The notes under the pieces: generated by a model | Seen by the model: the letters and a program-made list of their open reading frames with translations, nothing else | Database searches by the model: none | Told to the model about the DNA's origin: nothing | Shown: positions 54,101 through 62,968 of the stretch, piece after piece | How positions within the stretch are numbered: the first letter of the stretch is position 1 | Layout of the letters: every line of letters starts with the position of its first letter | Translations under genes and position numbers: made by a program | Source of the DNA: Apis mellifera | Lineage: Eukaryota; Arthropoda; Insecta; Hymenoptera; Apidae | Direction: 5' to 3' | DNA length: 64,000 nt | NCBI RefSeq assembly: GCF_003254395.2 | Contig: NC_037649.1 | Span: forward strand, 8,953,931 to 9,017,930

Positions 54101-56503
54101 ACGCGTGGCGGTCGGATCAGCTGTTCGGATTGGAAAGGCGAATAAACGAGGGACGATCGACGAATGCGACTCGCGGCATGTGAACCGAGCTACTGATCGA
54201 ACGCAAGCGCGAGTCGCGCCATGGGCGATCCGCGGACACGAGCTTAGCCGAACACTCGGCTCGTGCGTTTCCGTCGGGTCCAGTCGTTCTTATAAGGTGA
54301 GATCCACCGGTGCACCGATGCACTCGCGATCAGCGCGCAGATCCTCCTACGCGGGGACACCTACGCGCAACGTGGGAACAATCGAATCTTTGAACCTCGT
54401 GATTTTGATTCGAAGATAATCAGTTTATTGGATCGGAAGGAAGAGAGCTTTTGTTCGATTTGGATGAAACGGTGAATGAAATTGGAACCCGTTTCTGGGT
54501 CGATAAAATGGATGCGCTCGAGTTTGAGAAAAAATGTAATACTCGTTTAGGGAAGGAAATCACGGGTTAGGATCGTTACGCTACTTTTCTATCTAATTCT
54601 AACAATTAAAAAAATTGGTTTCGCTGCTACCTGTGGAATATATTTTTCTTTAAAGGTTTCGTGCTACGAGCGGATATACGGTGTAGAGAATTTGATGCAA
54701 TTTGATACTCATTCATCGATTTAATAATCGAAGATTTATTTGGATTAAAATATTTGAATAAATCAAATTCCATAATTTGTTCCATTTGTTCCATGTATCT
54801 TGATTGATTTATGGATTCGATATTAAAGAGATAATACAGAATTCGATAAATTCATCTGGCAGATGTTTCTTAATCTACTTATTATAGTGGTAATTTAAAA
54901 ATCAAGCATCGTGACGAGAGTCGTAATTCTTCGTTTAATTCCACACCATAGGAAAATTTTTAATGAAATGCTATCAAATTAACGATAAGGGCTGGTAATT
55001 CAAGCCGTATTCTCCATAGGTGATAAAAGAAACAAAAGAATAATTAGTAAGAAGCCACAACAAAGCAGTGTTTATTATATAATGATTACAATATGAACGG
55101 TATACAAAAGTTGTAATCAAAAGGTGAAAATACTCCAATGATTCGTTTACACTCGCAACTGTATTCGTTGCAAAATAAGAAAGGAAAAAATTAATAAGAA
55201 AGATAATGTTAATTAAAAATTAAATTATATAAACGACGTTAGGAAAAATTATATTCACGTTGCTAAAGGAAATTGCGTACAACTTGCGTTTCTTCCGGCA
55301 ATATTTCCTTTTCTTTTGAATAAATTACGATTTTTTTCTCTTTTCTTTCGAACAAGGTAATGGTAATAATAGTCATTTTCTTGCAAAGAAAAAAAAAAAA
55401 AAAAAAAAGAAAGAAAGAAAAAAAAAAGAAAAAAAATTCACATTACTTAAGCACCTTTATAAATTAAATATTTAAATACTGCCTTCCATATGTCTCAGAG
55501 ACAAAAAAAAATACGCTTTAAATTACGCTATTTAAATTTACGAATAATCATTCATAAAGCTGGATCGAAACAGATATCAAATGTGCAAAAAAAAAAAAAA
55601 AAAAAAACGATTTAGCATGCAAATATAATCATAGTTCAGGCAAATTTACACATGCATTTGTACTTGTGTCGAAGTTATAAAAAATATTATTGTAGCATAC
55701 ACATTGCTTTTGTACGCAAAATTGAATTGTACTCATTTCTGACTGATTCGAGATCGCGATTGATTTCATTTTCCGTATATACATTTGAGCAAACGTATCA
55801 CGTATATAATTCAAATATATTAGATACATTATGTTACAAATGATTTGATTCTCTTAATATTTTTTGTGCTTTTGTTCTTTTTTTTTTTTTTACAATTTTC
55901 ATTCTATAATAATTAAATACAAAAATCACAATCGATTATACACTTACGATGATATCATCATTAATTAACATCGTTTCAAATGCATACACTTATCAGGCAC
56001 GATACATTTTTCGAGTATATAATACGTCGAAAAGTAAAAATGCACATTCGTAAAATACTAATACTCGTATATCAGTCTTTGCGAATGACTTACAAAATTA
56101 TTTGTACGCGAATAAATATTTAATCGAACGATGTTATATTAACTCGAGGCAATTTTAAAAAAGTTGTTCAAAGAAATTAAAATCCACCGGATTTTTCTCT
56201 CGGTCAACCATCATTCTTGTAATTATAATAATTTTGCGGATAATCTTCCAAAATAAAAAAAAACTTTCAAGTTTCGTTCATAGACAGACGTTATGTATAA
56301 ATGTTTTAAATAATTGCACATTCGATCGTATTTGAATACTGCGAATGCGTCGTTATATAAATTGTATAAATATTTTAAAAAGTTCAATCGACAGAGAAAT
56401 ATTTTCACATGTTGTTCGAACGAAGAAGAATATATATCCACTCCTCTCCTCTCCATTCCATTCATGGAAATATTAAATTCCAAAAGTGTCGCAGTTGGTA
56501 TGG

Positions 56504-56534
<31 letters not shown>

Positions 56535-59065
56535 TTAAGAGAGAAGCAAAAACACAAGTCCGCTGAGAGCAGTAACTAGTACAGCGGCCATATACGACAG
56601 CGAGATAGGAAATGATCGGCGGTCAATTTTATTGTTGTTGTACTCACCACGGATTTGCTTGACGTATTTTTCGCTTCGGAACGAATTGCTGACAGACTCT
56701 AACAACGTGTGCAGACACCGCAGATTTTCTCTACACGTGCACTCGAGTTCCGTCTACAACATAAAAAAAACTTGCATCAATCCGAAAAAAAATTCATCTT
56801 GAATTGAACCTCGCTTATTCAATCTCCATCACCGTTAAACCGAGATTTAATAAGAAATCTTAAAATCTTTGGAAAAATTGAACGACAATTATCGATCATT
56901 TCGATTAACATTTACCGAAGCGTGTGAAAGCAGGATAGAAGATGCGAAAGAATATATATATACATATGTAATAGAATTTGTAATAGAATTAAATTATAAA
57001 TAGATTTCAAGAATAGAAAGCCTTAAATACTGCAACTGTACCTTGTAATAAATCTGCATTCAGAAACGGTTCTCACAAAACTCGTAATCCTTGTAAGGAA
57101 CAACATGGAAGTAAAGGCATAAATATTGGCTTGAATATTTAACACCATCATTTGTACATTGCAAAAGCGATGGGATAAGCATAGGATAATGGAACGTGCA
57201 AATAAATATTGTTATACAAAACTTGGATCTGTTTGTATCGAAAAAAATCACGATTATTTCGCGATTCGAACAAACGTAATTTCCTTGATGTTTTTATTTT
57301 TTTTTTTATTCGTAATATCGTTTTTTATACGAATAAATGATAACGATGAAAGAATGTATTAAACAAAGAAAAAAAAAAGGTAAATCAGGTGAACGAACAC
57401 AAATAAAACATAAATAGAAAAAGAAAATCTGTTTGTTATTAAAATAATTTCCTTTAATAAAAATAATTTATTTTTACAACATATATATCTATATGTGTGT
57501 GTGCGCATGTACGTGCGTGTATGAGTGTATAATCTATGAATAATAGTTCATGAATAATAGTTATTAAAAGAAAAATATATATTCAATTATCCTATTCTAC
57601 GTTACTACCACATCAAACGTTTCAAATATAGAAATATAGAAATTACTTATTATACATTATATTAAGCATAGGAACAATAATCTTTAGAAATAAATTGTCA
57701 AGTGAAATTATTTAAAAATCAGCGTTAAAAAAAGAAAAAGAAGAAGAAGAAGAAGAAGAAGATACAGAAGAGACAGAATACAGATAGTTTTTTAGATACA
57801 CAAGCGATCATAGAAATATTTCTTCGCTATTAATTAATTACGTTTTTAAAAACTTATATATAATAAGCACGAACGCCGTACAATATATTATAAATTTAAA
57901 ATGGAAGCGTAAAAAGCAAAGAGAAGCCCATAAGCAGGAAATATAATCGTAATTTTTGTAGACGCATTACAGAACGCACGCTAAACATACTAGAAAATAG
58001 ACCATGCAACCGTGCATGCGTACAATACGAACGCATGCCGTCCATAATCTTATGATAAAAGCGTGAGAGGAACATTTTTATATTTTTTAGTAAATTTTCG
58101 CACACTCTGTACAACTTTTGCATCAAGTACAACACCTTTGATAATATACGTACGAAATCTTCTGGCATCGAGCCGTTGTTCGACCTCGAGAACAAATTCT
58201 CGGCTAGTGACAATTGACTTTGCGATTTCTCCACTATGTTCCGGATATCGTCTACGTCGCTATCGCTATCTTCCGTCGTATCCGTTATTTCCTGTAAACA
58301 AATTTCAAATTTTCTTAATTTCTCGTTGTATCTCAACTTTTGTACAATCAATCAAATACATTAATTACTTATCTTTGCACAAGTCAACGTACATTTACGA
58401 GGTTAATTTTACTTTGAGATCGTTTCTATGTCGATTCTTTCAACCGTTGTTAAAAGATTTTTAAAAGGAATAGGATAATAATTACGGTTGTTACGGTTCA
58501 CAAAAGACAGCGTGTAAAAGACATTGAAATCGAGCTAGGAAATTAAATTTTCGTCGGCTCGAAAGGTTAAAATTTCTTTTACGCACAGTTATCGCAGCTA
58601 TCTGATTTATTGATCAAGATAAGAATTAATTTCATTGTACATAGAAACGATCCTAGCTACGCAATATGTGTATCATACATGAAAATCGACGTCTAATATA
58701 TATATATATATATAAAAAAAATCTAGTTAAAATTGTTCTAAAATAGTTGTATTTTTTTCTTTTATCAATAACAATAAATGTTAAATGTTAAATACTTATA
58801 TTTATTTGATAATAAATATACTGCGAATACATTTTTATACATAGAAAAATAACTAAAAATTGGGCGAGAATAAATATATAAAATTTTATTCGATACAAGC
58901 GTAATTCATCGGAATATTTGTCGTCAAAATCTTGCTCCAAATACCGTCCACGAGACATCTCTGGCAGCGACTGTGTCAGTAATTACTTCGTTTATCCTCG
59001 TTAAGAGATCATCATCGCAGAGACGCGTTCATCTCAAAGAAGGCTTGATAAAAGACGAGAGAGAA

Positions 59066-59096
<31 letters not shown>

Positions 59097-62000
59097 TTCA
59101 AACGGAGAAATGCGTTGCGTGAAAGAAAATTTCATTTCAAGATAATATTATGCGCGAATGGACTAGAAAGTGCTAACCAATAATCATTACGTTTGAATTA
59201 TATTCTTGAGATGAAAAGAAAAGAAACTCATGAATAATTCAACTCGTTTCGAATAGTGCGTGCAAAAATGAAAAAAAAAAAAGAAAAAAATATTTATATA
59301 TATATATATAGTTAGAAAATCTAGAGCAAGGTAATAATTCGACTTGAAGTAGCGAGGTAGAAATGAATTTATTGTAAATATCAAAGTGACTTTATCGTTG
59401 AACAAATTAAAATTAAACTTTTATTTACTGCGGTAGAATTACACTCATCCTACAGCAATACAAAAATCAATTTATTCTTTTTTTATAAAACGCCATGTGA
59501 AATCGTTGTCGAAAAAAAAAAAAATTTGTAAGCATTAATAATTGAAAGATTAAAAGGACAAAATCGCATTAAATTAATCGATCTCGCTAATAAAACGCAA
59601 AGCACGAACAAACTCGGTGTTGTGATAATACAAATTGACATTCTATTTCTATTTTTCACGTAATATCACCATGATAGATACCCATATCTATTTTGATTGT
59701 ACAAATATTGATCCATATGCGGTACCAAGTACCGATTCGTGTGTCTTTATATAAGATAAGGGGAATCCGTGTGCAAAGATATAGCAGATGCAGTGTCACA
59801 GAAAAAATATGGACACTTGATCAAGAAGGAATAATAGAATGGAACGTACATGATGCATACGACTTCTGGGCAGTGGAGAACTAGCGGCTATTGCGCTCAT
59901 ACTGGAGGCACAATCGGACTGACTATCAAGAAAGTTTCGATAATCGTCCCCAAAGTCCAACAATCTTCTTGCCGTTTCTATATCCGGTGCTTCGCTGTAC
60001 GGCTCGCTCATATATTTCTCCTATCGAAAAGACACAACGATTAAGAATAAAACGTGCAATCTACGTCGATATTTCGAGTCGATCGATCCTCAGAAAAAGA
60101 TTAATAACAATCTCTTCCACGGAAGAAGAGAGTTACGACAATAACAACCGTACCGTAACATGTCAACTGTTACTTTCTTAAAAAGAAAAATGGAAAAGGA
60201 GAGAAAGATAATTACCTGATAATTATCCCAAGCTTGCTCGGAGAACGAGTTGTTCCCAAGACTGTTCATCTCGATATCGCTATCCATATTCAGCTGCTGA
60301 TTGCACAGCTCCTTGTTGTTGAGCACGGTGTCGAACAGATTGTCGTCGAAGGGGAAGCAGCCGCGCGCGCGATTACGTTGCTCCTCGCCCTCCGTCTCGG
60401 ACGTGGAAGCCACCGAAGTGCAGCAGGGTAACCTGAACGGCGGTGTCGGGTCGCTGACGATCGTCCTCTCGGCGGAGAGTTGCTGGTGGGCGGTGCACCC
60501 GGAGAACGAGCCGGATTTCACGAGGGTGGTCAAACGGCCGTGACAGTCTCTCGAAATAGTGCGCATCGCGCGATTCCCGCTCACCTTTCGGGGTGATCGT
60601 TGCTGGTTCGACGAGCTCCCGTCGCTTCCCGCCGAATGATTCGCGCCGTTCACACCTTCCAAGCTGGAGTCGCTCTTGCGACCCTGAACCGACAATTTGC
60701 AAATTGGTCAAAACGGATCGATCCATTGCGCGATCTAATTCGAGGAGGAAACGAGACGAGATCTTACCAGATTCTTCTTGCGCAACCTGCTCTTCTTCCT
60801 CCGCAACGAGCTGTTTCGAACCATGCGGCCGTCGTGGCAAATGATCGATTCCTCGAGCAACGTGGACGTTGAATTGTTGAACGATTTCCGTGATCCTCTG
60901 TAATTTAAACACGACTGAGTTGAGATATCCGAGGGAGAGAGAGAGAGAAAGAGAGAGAGGAGGCAATTGGAAGGTTGCCGGCACGCGATGGATTTGAATA
61001 ATGCGCGTCGATCGAAACGAAATGATTCTTATTTTTTGTTCTTTTTTACGAAAGCTCTTGCAATCAAGGATTATCGCGAAAGAATTTGAAACGGAAGAAA
61101 AAGAGAGAAAGGTTAAAAAAAAGATGATTGGACTCACGTCGCATCGAGGGACACGGACTTGGTCGGCGGAGTGGCGATTAGCTGATGCAGCGCCGTCTCG
61201 CTGATGGAGAACTGGGAGATCGGGTCGTTGGTCTGATTCAAATTGGAATTGTTGCCGATCTGCGAGATGCAGGAGACGCTCCACGGCCTGGGCCCGTTCG
61301 TCTTCTGCTTGGTGCGCATCACTACCTTCGGCGTGGCCGCGTCCATCAGCATCGGGTGGCCCTCGTTCACCGGTGTCCTCTCCGGGTCGTCGAATATCTC
61401 CTGCGACACGGACGTGCAGCCTAGCGCTCCCTCGAATCTTCGATACGTGGCCACGCTGCTCTGCAGATCCTCGGACGAGACCGACTGCCTCTCCACGTCG
61501 GAATCTTCCGTCGTGTACTCGCCGCTCGCATCGCAGCTATCCAACGGCTGTAATTCGCGTTCATTGCCATTGTTACGAAACGTTATAATCGCCCCCTCCT
61601 CCAGATCTCGTTACACGAATGGCGCGCACGTTGGTTGGAATAATTACGGTTCGTACGTTGGGCAGCAGAGGCGGAGGAGAAGGTGACTCGATCGAAAGAG
61701 GAACGAAGATTTCGGAAGAAAAAGTGGGAGAGGAAAGAAAACGGCCTTACCTGCAACGTGGATCGCCCCTCGTGGCCCCGTACGTTGTTCAATTTCAACC
61801 ATTCCTTGATTCTCGCGTACTTGGCCCTGTGATTATTCGTGATACTGCTACCCTTGTCGTCGAGAATGAGTTGAGAGAAGGTCCTCGGGGCCCCGTTTCG
61901 CCTCTCCTCCCCGACCAATTTCTCCACCTCCTTGATAAGCCTCTGTATCCTCGTCTTGTCGTTTCTCGTTTCGTCGTCGCTGTCCTTCTCCCGCTGGGAG

Positions 62001-62968
62001 GACGCGTCGGTTTCGTTTGAAGTCTCGTCGACACCCTCCGAGACGTGTTTGCACGTCTCTTTGACAGGCTTCATTTCGCTCGTTTTCGCGATGTCCACGG
62101 TTGGCCGGGGCTCGGGGCTCTCGCCCTCGCCGAAGTCGAGACGCACCAACACGTTCGTTTTACGTTGCTCGCTCGTTACGTTGTTGTTGGCGCGCGACGA
62201 CGTGTACGTCCACTCCTCCTCGGACGAGTCCTCGACCACGATCCCCGCCTCTTCGTTCTGCTCGGAGTCGGTGTCCAGGTGGCAGAAGTAAAAGGTCGCG
62301 TAATTCTTCGATTTTCTGTCCGATCTAATAAACGAAACGGTCAAATTGCGGATTGGAGAAGAGCTAGAAAGGCGTTTCCTTTCGAACAAACGTAGCAGAA
62401 ATTAGAAATAATCGTTTCTTCGTGAGATAAAGATTAAAATTTCGCCCTGAAAAAAAGGTTTCTTCGAGTATAGCAATGTGAATATCTCTGCAACTTTGGC
62501 AAAATTCACAAGTATCGAGCAGACGATAAAACGATAAGTCGATCGAACGAGATCCTAATAGCGCGAAACTATTGAAACTATTGTCAGGTGGATATATTAT
62601 CCAAACAAAGCACGTGATAAAACGCCGATAAGGAGAGAGTCTTACGTGTTAAAAGATGCGACCTCCTCGGTCGTTCTTCGACGTTTAACCGGCTCGTTAG
62701 CGGTTAAATTGCCGTTCGACTGTTCCACGTTCCCGGATTGGCCGTCGATCTGATCGCAACTCTCCACGATGGCCGTCGAATTCGTCAACGGGACGGTGTC
62801 CGGTATAGGTGGCATATCGTATTCCTCGTCCTCCGTAACCGCGTCCTCCTCGATGTCACCCTCTTCGGCCTGGTCCACCGACGCGCACGAGATTCGATTA
62901 ATTTCTTGGGGATTCTCCGCTCCCTCGCCGGACTTTATGTCCATCACACACAACTGGCACAGTTCATC
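26111..62968 (-). CDS. klar: klarsicht-like KASH-domain protein, 13 exons, 5' end outside window
   Basis: KASH proteins sit in the outer nuclear membrane and bind SUN proteins across the perinuclear space; fly Klarsicht links nuclei and other cargo to microtubule motors. The spliced CDS joins 62968-62646, 62324-61751, 61547-61138, 60897-60768, 60683-60216, 60020-59850, 58291-58154, 56753-56648, 48278-48097, 36926-36763, 35050-34849, 28474-28092 and 26402-26111. All junctions are GT-AG and in phase, giving 1180 residues from the first visible codon. Visible parts: acidic, Ser/Thr-rich N-terminal half; a Lys/Arg cluster (about 465-479); spectrin-repeat-like helices (about 740-1080); basic linker; membrane span about 1131-1152; KASH tail ending PPPV. 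Fly Klar is about 2,260 residues, so the N-terminal part is probably missing to the right. The symbol rests on the KASH end, the architecture and the proposed trh neighbour; another nesprin-type KASH protein is the alternative. Confidence 0.85.
28092..28474 (-). CDS. klar: klar exon L, Ser-rich linker plus last helix pair
   Basis: The acceptor TTTTGTTTTCAG precedes AACGGGACG; the donor is GTCGA|GTGAGT. It encodes 127 residues plus two bases. A Gly/Ser-rich segment with SDSGISDSGSEQELSERER leads into a long charged helix (RRLAALRRLTRSLESQL and LLKRVEDAETELRDLQKQ), which looks like the last spectrin-type repeat before the membrane anchor. Confidence 0.9.
28475..34848 (-). other. klar: klar intron K-L
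   Basis: A 6.4-kb intron with no supported nested gene. It contains GAA and GA/CT microsatellites (29621-29645, 30041-30062), a 29-base poly(T) at 30139-30167, and moderately CpG-rich stretches around 31.3-31.7 and 32.6-33.1 kb. Confidence 0.6.
30139..30167. repeat. poly(T) run
   Basis: Twenty-nine consecutive T on the plus strand (A on the transcribed strand of klar), the longest homopolymer noticed in the window. Confidence 0.9.
34849..35050 (-). CDS. klar: klar exon K, spectrin-repeat-like
   Basis: The acceptor ATATTTTGCAG precedes AGGCAATCA; the donor is TGTCAG|GTAAGA. One base completes the codon from exon J, then 67 codons of Leu/Ala-rich helix (for example LSELQCALRRDKDTLAVLDV). It ends in phase 0. 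Confidence 0.85.
35051..36762 (-). other. klar: klar intron J-K
   Basis: A 1.7-kb intron. A plus-strand ATG frame of 87 codons (35882-36145) overlaps a strong hairpin at 36085-36104 and has no splice or domain support. 36360-36630 is also relatively C+G-rich. Confidence 0.6.
36763..36926 (-). CDS. klar: klar exon J, spectrin-repeat-like
   Basis: The acceptor ATGCTCTAG precedes GCCGAACTG; the donor is CAAAA|GTGAGT. It encodes 54 residues plus two bases, including AELAALRDRKAAMLALNV and, towards the end, LKDGVADLYRVWDETFQ, with a Trp in the helix as in spectrin repeats. It has no ATG-initiated frame of its own; it was found by coding content and splice sites. Confidence 0.85.
38480..38990. promoter_or_regulatory. 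CpG-rich island in klar intron I-J
   Basis: A C+G-rich block with a GA repeat (about 38684-38705), upstream (in klar orientation) of exon J. Large composition-driven frames occur on both strands. It is a candidate internal promoter or enhancer; no TATA/initiator pair was identified on the minus strand. Confidence 0.3.
41640..41930. promoter_or_regulatory. CpG-rich island in klar intron I-J
   Basis: A C+G-rich block flanked by purine-rich DNA (41400-41640, several GA runs). No supported exon. It has the same possible role as the 38.5-kb island. Confidence 0.3.
43220..43300 (+). promoter_or_regulatory. isolated TATA + initiator promoter-like island
   Basis: TATAAATA at 43229-43236 is followed by TCATTT with the initiator A at 43260, 31 bases from the first T of the TATA box. 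The stretch from about 43205 to 43295 is CpG-rich and stands alone in thousands of bases of almost pure A+T. The downstream sequence soon becomes A+T-rich with no coding frame. It could be a remnant of a transposon or retrogene promoter. Confidence 0.35.
43511..43745. repeat. 97-bp tandem repeat, about 2.5 copies
   Basis: The words TTATTTATAGATTTATTTA and TTTCTATAATGTAATATAAA recur with a 97-base offset (for example 43554 and 43651), followed by a partial, diverged third copy. Confidence 0.75.
45567..45637. repeat. short inverted pair ending in AGATGGCGC
   Basis: GGCGCCATCTCTTGATTA on the left and TATTCAAAAGATGGCGCT on the right are near reverse complements around a roughly 40-base spacer. 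It may be a miniature relic related to the larger foldback element, whose arms carry the same motif. Confidence 0.6.
45820..47610. mobile_element. foldback-type inverted-repeat element with internal 175-bp subrepeats
   Basis: Two long arms are reverse complements. Over the inner part every left position x pairs with 93418-x without indels (for example 46016-46240 with 47178-47402, and 46276 with 47142). Homology extends outward to about 45820 and 47600 with small differences. Between the arms sit extra tandem units starting at 46276, 46451, 46626 and 46801, a regular 175-bp period. Inverted arms containing tandem subrepeats are the hallmark of foldback elements. No transposase is present, so it would be non-autonomous. 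Target-site duplications could not be assigned by eye. A simple inverted duplication of a satellite is the alternative. Confidence 0.7.
46276..46975. repeat. 175-bp tandem subrepeats, about four units
   Basis: Each unit opens GCCATAT(C/T)G(A/G)AAAT, at 46276, 46451, 46626 and 46801, and contains CTCGTTTTCTACGCAAAATT and TTAATTAATTATTAACGATT. The first three are nearly identical; the fourth is more diverged towards its end. The right arm (about 46985-47142) carries an inverted copy of the same unit. Confidence 0.9.
48097..48278 (-). CDS. klar: klar exon I, spectrin-repeat-like
   Basis: The acceptor CGTGTTCCAG precedes GCATGCTGG; the donor is ATCACG|GTAAGA. Two bases complete the Gly codon from exon H, then 60 codons: MLEKWESLTTRVEETQMATA and onward. 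A Trp in the first helix (LEKWESL) is typical of spectrin repeats. It is flanked by an 8.4-kb and an 11.2-kb intron. Confidence 0.85.
49405..49430. repeat. (GA)n microsatellite
   Basis: An uninterrupted GA dinucleotide run in a klar intron. Confidence 0.9.
53979..54005. repeat. (GAA)n microsatellite
   Basis: An uninterrupted GAA triplet run in klar intron H-I. Confidence 0.9.
56648..56753 (-). CDS. klar: klar exon H, start of spectrin-like helices
   Basis: The acceptor TTATGTTGTAG precedes ACGGAACTC; the donor is CGTG|GTGAGTA. It encodes 35 residues plus one base: TELECTCRENLRCLHTLLES and onward, an amphipathic helix. It was missed by simple open-frame listing because it is short; it was found from its splice sites and phase. 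Confidence 0.8.
56754..58153 (-). other. klar: klar intron G-H
   Basis: A+T-rich 1.4-kb intron with an AAG/GAA microsatellite at 57731-57761 and a GT-rich stretch at about 57490-57530. Nothing else was seen. Confidence 0.6.
58154..58291 (-). CDS. klar: klar exon G
   Basis: The acceptor TTGTTTACAG precedes GAAATAACG; the donor is GATTTC|GTACGT. It has exactly 46 codons, phase 0. It begins with an acidic Ser/Asp tract (EITDTTEDSDSDVDDIRN) and passes into a predicted helix. The frame stays open past the donor into the intron, but splicing at GTACGT is what joins in phase to exon H. Confidence 0.78.
58292..59849 (-). other. klar: klar intron F-G
   Basis: A+T-rich 1.6-kb intron with a (GA)n tract at about 59053-59096 and short (TA)n tracts. 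No coding signal. Confidence 0.6.
59053..59096. repeat. (GA)n microsatellite, interrupted
   Basis: A GA-rich run with a few AAAG interruptions, in a klar intron. Confidence 0.85.
59850..60020 (-). CDS. klar: klar exon F
   Basis: The acceptor TTTTCGATAG precedes GAGAAATATATG; the donor is CATCAT|GTACGT. It has 57 codons, phase 0 at both ends. The peptide contains EAPDIETARRLLDFGDDY followed by RNFLDSQSDCASS, a compact helical, acidic stretch that looks conserved rather than low-complexity. Confidence 0.82.
60216..60683 (-). CDS. klar: klar exon E
   Basis: The acceptor TCGGTTCAG precedes GGTCGCAAG; the donor is TATCAG|GTAATT. It has 156 codons, phase 0 at both ends. It opens GRKSDSSLEG, contains basic and Ser-rich stretches (QQRSPRKVSGNRAMR) and a short acidic segment (DSDIEMNSLGNNSF) near the end. 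The internal Cys/Phe/Asp part (RGCFPFDDNLFDTVL) could be a short linear binding motif. Confidence 0.82.
60768..60897 (-). CDS. klar: klar exon D, basic cluster
   Basis: The acceptor TTAAATTACAG precedes AGGATCACG; the donor is AATCTG|GTAAGA. One base completes the codon from exon C and 43 codons follow. The exon ends in a dense basic run, RRKKSRLRKKNL, which resembles a nuclear-localisation or acidic-lipid/microtubule-binding patch; which role applies cannot be told from sequence. It is read in a different frame from the longer open frame that spans this stretch, which crosses introns and is not used. Confidence 0.8.
61138..61547 (-). CDS. klar: klar exon C
   Basis: The acceptor GAATTACAG precedes CCGTTGGAT; the donor is GCGAC|GTGAGT. 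It encodes 136 residues plus two bases, begins PLDSCDASGEYTTED and is polar and Ser/Thr/Asn-rich. It joins exon B in phase 0 and exon D in phase 2. Confidence 0.82.
61751..62324 (-). CDS. klar: klar exon B
   Basis: The acceptor is TTTATTAG|A and the donor GTTGCAG|GTAAGG. Its single leading base completes the codon left by exon A, then 191 codons follow, ending in phase 0. The protein is hydrophilic and rich in Glu, Asp, Ser and Thr, with an acidic tract SSEEEWTY near the start and a charged, probably helical segment (RIQRLIKEVEKLVGEERR) near residue 130. Long antisense frames over this exon are shadows. Confidence 0.82.
62646..62968 (-). CDS. klar: klar exon A (first visible coding exon)
   Basis: The acceptor TTGCAG precedes GATGAACTG and the donor is AACAC|GTAAGA. 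It encodes 107 residues plus two bases (phase 2), beginning DELCQLCVMDIK. The protein is acidic (runs of E/D around residues 36-55) and ends with a basic KRRR patch. An in-frame TGA lies just upstream of the acceptor, so the exon cannot simply be extended and an earlier exon is needed to the right. No convincing partner donor was found between 62969 and 64000. Confidence 0.8.

Larger units (their letters stand above)
48279..56647 (-). other. klar: klar intron H-I
   Basis: An 8.4-kb intron without a supported nested gene. CpG-rich blocks occur at about 50.6-50.9 and 54.1-54.4 kb. Microsatellites: (GA)n at 49405-49430 and (GAA)n at 53979-54005. A poly(A) tract is near 55388. Confidence 0.6.

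Noticed and set aside
60373..61284. 303-codon minus-strand open frame across klar exons D and E
   Set aside because: It runs through an intron and is out of frame with the phase-consistent exons; the GT-AG chain uses another frame.
61243..62395. Antisense plus-strand frames over klar exons A-C
   Set aside because: Shadows of the real minus-strand coding exons.
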